64,000 nucleotides of DNA, from positions 1,017,501-1,081,500 of the forward strand of contig NZ_CP061813.1 in NCBI RefSeq assembly GCF_014784055.1. The letters run 5' to 3'. Below, piece by piece: positions 59,901 to 64,000 of this stretch; within the stretch, counting starts at the first letter, position 1, and every line of letters begins with the position of its first letter. The notes beneath the pieces are model-generated. The model saw nothing but the letters and a program-made list of their open reading frames with translations. It did no database searches and was not told the origin of the DNA. A program made the position numbers and the translations under genes. This stretch comes from Polaribacter haliotis. Lineage in GTDB: Bacteria; Bacteroidota; Bacteroidia; Flavobacteriales; Flavobacteriaceae.

Positions 59901-61097
59901 ATATCCATCTTGAGAATTAAAGCCTACTATAGTTTTAGAAGCATCTAAATCTACTGAAGTATCAGTAAATGCAAAACGATATTTTTCAAAAATACCAGCT
60001 TGATTTATTCCATAAAAGTAATCATTATCTGCAGGTGTAGCTGTAATTCTTAAAATTGCTTGATTATTTCCTCCTGGGAAAGCAGGATGGACTTTAAAGT
60101 TATCTCCACCATTTGTCGAATAATATAAACCACCAAAAAAATCTGAAACCACTACTTTATTTCCGTCATTAGGATCAAAAACTATTGATTGAAATTTGGC
60201 ACTATAAGTAAAACCACCATAGTCAACTGCCATATTACTCCAATTAGCCCCACTATCTGTAGATCTTCTTATTTGATCATTTGTTAGAGCGAATATTGTT
60301 GATGGATTTATTGTTCCATTAGGATTTCGTCCAAATGCAATGTCTCTGATATATTCATTATCAGACAAAGAAAAAGAAAACTTTGATGCTACATCTGTTT
60401 CTTCTAATAATGTCCAAGTTTCACCAGCATCTGTCGATTTAAATAAACCAATAGAACTAATGTAAGAACTATCTCTATCTCCAGTAGCCATATAAAGAGT
60501 ACTTGTAGTGGTTGGATCTATTAAAATATCGGTAACACCCATACCAGCAAGATCATCCGTTTTTGGTGTCCAACTTGTTCCTCCATTTATAGTTTTCCAT
60601 AAACCACCAGAAGGAGTTCCTACATACATGATATTAGAATTATTTGGATCTACAGCAACAACATCTACTCTACCAGGACCTGGGTAATCTAAATTACCAT
60701 TTTTGTTTACAATTGCAGTTGGTCCTATTTGTACCCAAGGTTTTGTTGTAGATGCACTTGTACTTTTAGCTTGTGCATTAGATTTACTTAAAAGAACATT
60801 TAAATATTCTTCTTTATTAACTTGGTTTTTCGGAAAAGTTCCATCTGGGTTAACCCTGTCTTTCCAAATATATACCCAACGTTCAAATTGCTTTCTATAT
60901 TTTTTTTCTAATCGAGACGCTGCTTTATTTGTTGATTTTTTTTTATTAGAAAACTGTTTCCTAGTTTTCTTTACAATTTCAAAGAAATTGCTATTCTCTT
61001 TTGATGCTTCGTTTTTATAATCTAATGTTTGTCCATTTATTTGGAAACAAAAAAATAAAATTAAGCAAAAACTAAATTTGTGTATTGTTTTTTTCAT
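56994..61097 (-). CDS. T9SS-secreted BNR/sortilin-type repeat protein (1367 aa)
   Basis: A large exported protein (signal FCLILFFCFQINGQ). Residues about 120-820 form BNR/VPS10-type beta-propellers with Asp-box repeats: GTPSGGLWKTINGGTSWTPK, GLFKSTDAGETWTL, STDSGANWSN, SIDDGANWTT, YKSIDNGNTWTNIS. A parallel-beta or carbohydrate-binding-like part follows (about 850-1270), and a type A sorting domain ends it (IYNQNNFLQIKGIDSGS, FDINGKMLFN, SFSKGVYLVKVTSE). The first 90 residues after the signal are Lys-rich. It is probably anchored on or released from the cell surface; the ligand is unknown. Confidence 0.92.
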   Translation of the reverse strand: MKKTIHKFSFCLILFFCFQINGQTLDYKNEASKENSNFFEIVKKTRKQFSNKKKSTNKAASRLEKKYRKQFERWVYIWKDRVNPDGTFPKNQVNKEEYLNVLLSKSNAQAKSTSASTTKPWVQIGPTAIVNKNGNLDYPGPGRVDVVAVDPNNSNIMYVGTPSGGLWKTINGGTSWTPKTDDLAGMGVTDILIDPTTTSTLYMATGDRDSSYISSIGLFKSTDAGETWTLLEETDVASKFSFSLSDNEYIRDIAFGRNPNGTINPSTIFALTNDQIRRSTDSGANWSNMAVDYGGFTYSAKFQSIVFDPNDGNKVVVSDFFGGLYYSTNGGDNFKVHPAFPGGNNQAILRITATPADNDYFYGINQAGIFEKYRFAFTDTSVDLDASKTIVGFNSQDGYIQCIAVSSTNANNLMVGGVQGWRSNDNGLTFSNALNAYDNPPFSAGQIHVHADHHFLLYTDDNHVINGNDAGLRMGLAVPNSDADFPDKSSGLIITQVYNIAITQGLNGDDYMMANQDNDGFSKIEKDGTRQWVAAVAGDGTGTAIDINDPEIRYLGGTSGQLSRTDDGYASGYASAIKILKEDKTNAAFISPIALHPTDPNIVYVGHGDVKKTTNKGGTTDLEEYPMDPNSFTALSSSLTQTSFLDVSLNSSSVRIFAIGELGGNITLRRSIDDGANWTTITNIDANPSAMPVELGLTFNSVYAVPNTDVVYATVSSYTDAKKIYKSIDNGNTWTNISGNMPNIIMKKIILDPNKSNETIYVATELGLYFTDDTTTPTSTNWTKLGTGLPNVIVTDIKVSKNNGNVYIGTFGRGMWVYNDQKYFDNTIPANVFWSDTSSWEGETLPTITDDVFIKAAEEVYIDSNGAVAKSIEIADTGLLYIEKNADLTIEENFDSTSANSVTNIYSDTGESGVLIVKGTSTGKVTYARGGILSGIPMAEKWNLISSPVIGQTVKSFATNAGNEIRTKGTSPVKYAIGKYNDANVIAETKWEYFDENVDAAVVFEKGIGYTISRDMNGPVSFTGTLQTSSFNVDAAHDKWVAVGNPFTAYYPANKVGSGNFIQENDAKLADGTIRVWQDSQNKYVTYTNLPSTLITKILAPGQGFFIKMKATGTDEMVTFNNEKRGTKTSFTGDNTFNKSSNTTPFIKIYVSKGNLKVNTDVIFSENATIGFDENQDIVNFGYSEFDLTTRLLDNSSDKFYTIQSIPKDNYENQIIALNLVGKENEVITFSSFNNNLPDGLKVFLEDKETSNFYELSETEKHTLTLSKNASGFGRFSIRFSRKALSVNDTNIADIKIYNQNNFLQIKGIDSGSIKIDLFDINGKMLFNQKQSVDKFSPIDLNSFSKGVYLVKVTSEKKSATKKIIIN

Positions 61098-61338
61098 TTT
61101 AATCAGAAAATTAATTGTTATTACAAATATCTGCTAAAAGCAGTTATTATTTATTAAAAAAAATAAAACAGAGTTAGAATTAACTACGCATTTACTACTC
61201 AAAGCTTAAAAACAAGTGTTTTTAAACGGTTTTACTTCTTTTGTAAAAGTTTTTATAAAACTAAAATATCTCAAAAATTCAATCGAAGAATTGAATTTTT
61301 GAGATATTATAATTTAAGAATATTAAAAAATGTGTTAA
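61098..61338. other. intergenic region with a 19-bp perfect hairpin
   Basis: No gene. A perfect 19-bp stem at 61265-61283 and 61290-61308 (AATATCTCAAAAATTCAAT arm) with a six-base loop lies 30 bases past the OmpA gene stop and probably ends its transcript on the minus strand. Confidence 0.7.
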
Positions 61339-63300
61339 TTATTTTTTCCTAAAACTAATAATTACAAATTCTGTTCTTCTGTTTGCTTGATGTTCTTCAC
61401 TTGTACATTTTTCTCTATTAGAATGTGTATCATTATCTACACAACCATTTACTAATTGAGTTTCTCCATAACCTTTGTCTGATATTCTATCTGGATTTAT
61501 ACCTCTAGAGATAATATAATCTACAGTTGACTTAGCTCTTCTTTCTGATAATTTTTGATTATAATTTGCATTTCCACGAGCATCTGTGTGTGAGTTCCCT
61601 GCAATTATCATATTAGGATACTTTTCCATTACAGCAACTACTTTGTTTAACTCTCTTGCTGCATCTGGCCTAATATCTGTTTTGTTAAAATTGAAATATA
61701 TAGGATTAATTTTAATAATTAACTCATTTACGTCATTTAAAGTAAACTCTTCAGACATAGATAAATTCAATTTAATTTTAGATGCAATATTTGTTGTAAA
61801 TGAGGCCGTATCATTTTTATAATATTCTTTTAAACCTGTTATGATATAGTTCTTGTTACACGTTAATTTATATTTAAAATCTCCAAACTCATTTGTAATG
61901 GTATCTTTAACTATAATTCCTTTAGCATCTTTTAAAACAATTCTAGCATTTGGTATTTTTTGATTCATTTGATCTCTTACAGTACCTGTAATAACTCGCA
62001 AACAAGGTTTTTCTATTATTGGTATTGTTTTTTGTAATTCTATAACTGCATAAATATCATCATCTCCTGCGCCACCTTTTCTATTTGAAGACAAGTAACC
62101 TTTTTTGGTGTTCGGGTTTATTGAAAAAGCAAAATCATCTAATTGGGAATTTACAGGTGCTTTTAAATTTGCTGGTTTTTGAAATCTTCCGTTTTCTAAC
62201 TTACTTGAAAAAACATCTAAAGCTCCAATTCCAAAATGTCCATCAGAAGAAAAATACAACACGTCATCATCAGAGATAAAAGGAAACATTTCTCTACCTT
62301 CAGTATTTACTTTTGGCCCTAAATTTTTAACTTCTCCATACGTATTATCACCATTAATAGCCACATAAAAGATATCTGTTTGCCCAATGCTTCCAGGCAT
62401 ATTAGATGTGAAATACAAACGTTTCCCATCTTTACTAACAGATGGATGACCAACAGAATATGCATCACTATTAAAAGGTAATTCTATTATGTTTATCCAT
62501 TTTTTATTTACATATTCAGCTCTGTAAATTTTAAGATTATTATATCCTTTTTCATCTTTTCTATATCTGCCCTCATTATAATTATTTCTTGTGAAATACA
62601 TTATTTTTTTATCCGGAGAAAATGATACAGAAGATTCGTGATACTTTGTGTTTATTTCATCAGACAAAGGTGTTTTTTCGTTTGCTGAATTCAATTTATC
62701 TTTTGATACATAAAAAATATCTAAAAAAGGTTTATTGTTTCTTGTATGAGTATTCTTTACAAATTTACCTACTTTTCTTGTTGATGAAAAAAAGATAATA
62801 TTGTTATAATCCGTTACTCCAAAGTCTGAATTCTCTGTATTAATATATACTAAATTTGAAACTTCGTATAATGGCTTTTCATTTTTTATGGCTTCAATAT
62901 TTGCATTTTTATCTGTAAATTCTTCTCCTCTTGAATCTTTTAATTTTGTTTGATGAAATTTTTGCATCCAAACTTTAGATTCTTTAAAGTTACCAACTGC
63001 TCTTAATGCTTGCGCATATTTAAACATATATTCTGATTCTTCGGGTGTAAAATTCTTGAATAATTTAGCATACGCTTCAGATGCTTCTTTCATTTTTACA
63101 TTGTAGTAATAACTATCTCCCAAACGTTTTAGAACATGTTCTGTAGGATTTTTCTCTGCTAATTCTTTATATTTATTTGCAGCATCTACATAAGAAATAT
63201 TGTCAAAAAATCTGTCTGCAGTTGCAGTCTGTTTAGTTTGCGAAAATAGAGACAAAGTACTTATTAAAAGTGCGAGTGTAAGTTGTATTGTTTTTTTCAT
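61339..63300 (-). CDS. OmpA-family protein with TPR, PD40 propeller and CarboxypepD-reg-like parts
   Basis: A 653-residue outer-membrane-associated protein (signal MKKTIQLTLALLISTLSLFS; a second ATG nine bases upstream at 63309 adds three residues). Order of domains: TPR-like helices at 30-135 (YVDAANKYKELAEKNPTEH, EYMFKYAQALRAVGNFKESK), PD40/WD40-like repeats at 180-400 (SVSFSPDKKIMYFTRNNYNE, HPSVSKDGKRLYFTSNMPGS, SSDGHFGIGALDVF), a carboxypeptidase-regulatory-like part (ITGTVRDQMNQKIPNARIVL) and a C-terminal OmpA domain (IAGNSHTDARGNANYNQKLS, RRTEFVII). This is the PorE type associated with T9SS, next to its PorP/SprF partner. Confidence 0.92.
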   Translation of the reverse strand: MKKTIQLTLALLISTLSLFSQTKQTATADRFFDNISYVDAANKYKELAEKNPTEHVLKRLGDSYYYNVKMKEASEAYAKLFKNFTPEESEYMFKYAQALRAVGNFKESKVWMQKFHQTKLKDSRGEEFTDKNANIEAIKNEKPLYEVSNLVYINTENSDFGVTDYNNIIFFSSTRKVGKFVKNTHTRNNKPFLDIFYVSKDKLNSANEKTPLSDEINTKYHESSVSFSPDKKIMYFTRNNYNEGRYRKDEKGYNNLKIYRAEYVNKKWINIIELPFNSDAYSVGHPSVSKDGKRLYFTSNMPGSIGQTDIFYVAINGDNTYGEVKNLGPKVNTEGREMFPFISDDDVLYFSSDGHFGIGALDVFSSKLENGRFQKPANLKAPVNSQLDDFAFSINPNTKKGYLSSNRKGGAGDDDIYAVIELQKTIPIIEKPCLRVITGTVRDQMNQKIPNARIVLKDAKGIIVKDTITNEFGDFKYKLTCNKNYIITGLKEYYKNDTASFTTNIASKIKLNLSMSEEFTLNDVNELIIKINPIYFNFNKTDIRPDAARELNKVVAVMEKYPNMIIAGNSHTDARGNANYNQKLSERRAKSTVDYIISRGINPDRISDKGYGETQLVNGCVDNDTHSNREKCTSEEHQANRRTEFVIISFRKK

Positions 63301-63317
63301 GAGTAACATTATTAAAA

Positions 63318-64000
63318 CTAAAAGAATCTTGGAGATTGTATTTTATCTCTTTTGTAGTTAAAATTATAAAGTAAAAATATTTCGTGAGAACCAGAATTAA
63401 AGTCGCCAAGGTTACTTAACGTGTAATCGTAAGCATAACCTATTCTTAAATTGTCTGTTGCTCTAATGTTTGCTAACGCAGATACAGATTCTGTTAACCT
63501 GTAAGACAATCCAACTTCAAATTTATCATAGAATAAAACGTTTCCAGAAAAATCTAAAGAAATTGGTGCGCCTTCTGCAGCTTTTAACATCATTGAAGGC
63601 TTTAACTTAATATCTCCTTCTAAATCGAACACATAACCAGTTGTTAAAAAGTAATGTTTTGTTTCTGATGCTTTAGATATTTGTCCTCCCTTTTTTTCAA
63701 AATGTAATGTTTCTAATAAATTAGGAACAGATAAACCAACATAAAACTTATCTGTATAATAAAATGCACCTACGCCAAAATTTGGCAATACTTTGTTTGC
63801 GTTTTGATTAACATAAGATTCATCGCCAATATCTGTTCTTGTTAAACAAGGTATGCAGACATTAAAAAATGTTGCTCCAGCTTTTAAACCAAAAGCTAAT
63901 TTTCCTTGTTCACTAACATCTATTGTGTAAGAAAAATCGCCATATAAATTTTGTTCTTGAACAGGACCAATCTTATCTATTATAACCGATAAACCTAAAC
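63318..64000 (-). CDS. PorP/SprF-family outer membrane protein (5' part outside window)
   Basis: The minus-strand frame is open from 63318 (stop) to the window end, so the protein is larger than the reading that begins at 63788, which is only an internal TTG. Visible C-terminal part of about 226 residues with beta-barrel strands: FGVGAFYYTDKFYVGLSVPN, GYVFDLEGDIKLKPSMMLKA, FEVGLSYRLTESVSALANIR, LGDFNSGSHEIFLLYNFNY. PorP/SprF proteins connect to the T9SS and to OmpA/PD40 proteins like the one 17 bases downstream. It is cut off at the window edge. Confidence 0.9.
   Translation of the reverse strand, partial: LGLSVIIDKIGPVQEQNLYGDFSYTIDVSEQGKLAFGLKAGATFFNVCIPCLTRTDIGDESYVNQNANKVLPNFGVGAFYYTDKFYVGLSVPNLLETLHFEKKGGQISKASETKHYFLTTGYVFDLEGDIKLKPSMMLKAAEGAPISLDFSGNVLFYDKFEVGLSYRLTESVSALANIRATDNLRIGYAYDYTLSNLGDFNSGSHEIFLLYNFNYKRDKIQSPRFF

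Noticed and set aside
63318..63788. Short complete gene beginning at 63788
   Set aside because: The frame is open to the window edge with PorP/SprF-like sequence upstream, so the TTG at 63788 is internal.

Overview
The window looks like a chromosomal segment of a marine member of the Flavobacteriaceae (Bacteroidota), Polaribacter-like in the style of its proteins; the genus is an impression, the family is well supported. Evidence: very AT-rich DNA, promoters of the Bacteroidota TAnnTTTG type lying 18-31 bases before start codons, no Shine-Dalgarno signals, two proteins with type IX secretion (T9SS) C-terminal domains, a PorP/SprF plus OmpA/PD40 pair, BshC (bacillithiol), NamZ-type muramidase and many flavobacterial lipoproteins.

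Layout. 1-5.9 kb: a three-gene ECF sigma / membrane anti-sigma / periplasmic Spy-like module, two small conserved genes, a HAD phosphatase with kdsB, small membrane proteins and an OmpA lipoprotein. 5.9-11.8 kb: valS, a DUF1573 protein, a retropepsin-PDZ protein and an aminotransferase. 11.9-18.8 kb: the accessory highlight, seven co-oriented gene cassettes separated by 133-137 bp palindromic sites that behave like integron attC sites. Each cassette head carries GTT plus five variable bases, and its tail carries the complement plus AAC. No integrase is in the window. One cassette holds an IS3-family element and has non-matching ends. Cassette genes include a CPBP protease, a DUF4375/DMP19 protein, an SMI1/KNR4 protein and several unknown membrane or secreted proteins.

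19-26.7 kb: murB, then a leftward block of exported proteins (YHYH-EF-hand, SCO, YwqK/MORN, YHYH, CotH kinase, EF-hand lipoprotein, Spy-like, anti-sigma) headed by an ECF sigma gene. Three promoters with the identical pattern CAAGTT-N13-GCATCTAAA precede its transcription units, so it looks like one sigma regulon of unknown function. 26.7-31.1 kb: a tight unit of small membrane protein, GT2 glycosyltransferase, ECF sigma and a non-canonical Nramp transporter, then lipA.

31.3-43.5 kb: M19 dipeptidase, CBS-domain cystathionine beta-synthase, LolE-like permease divergent from namZ, a GIY-YIG nuclease surrounded by four REP-doublet elements, fatty acid hydroxylase, YkgJ-like protein, argS with an extra internal segment of about 105 residues, and lpd. 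43.6-54 kb: LysM protein, small membrane genes (one interrupted by TGA), a remnant of an FKBP gene, a GH95/GH65-like glycosidase, an AsmA-like protein, a T9SS cargo protein, rlmF and bshC. 54-64 kb: M14 carboxypeptidase, a 53-residue peptide gene with a 1367-residue T9SS-secreted BNR-repeat protein, and the OmpA/PorP pair, cut off by the window end.

Three dispersed repeat families occur outside the array: the TGTCATTCCTGCG REP doublets, the GGGCGTT...AACGC elements (34.2, 41.9, 56.6 kb) and the attC-like sites. No tRNA, rRNA or CRISPR array was seen.
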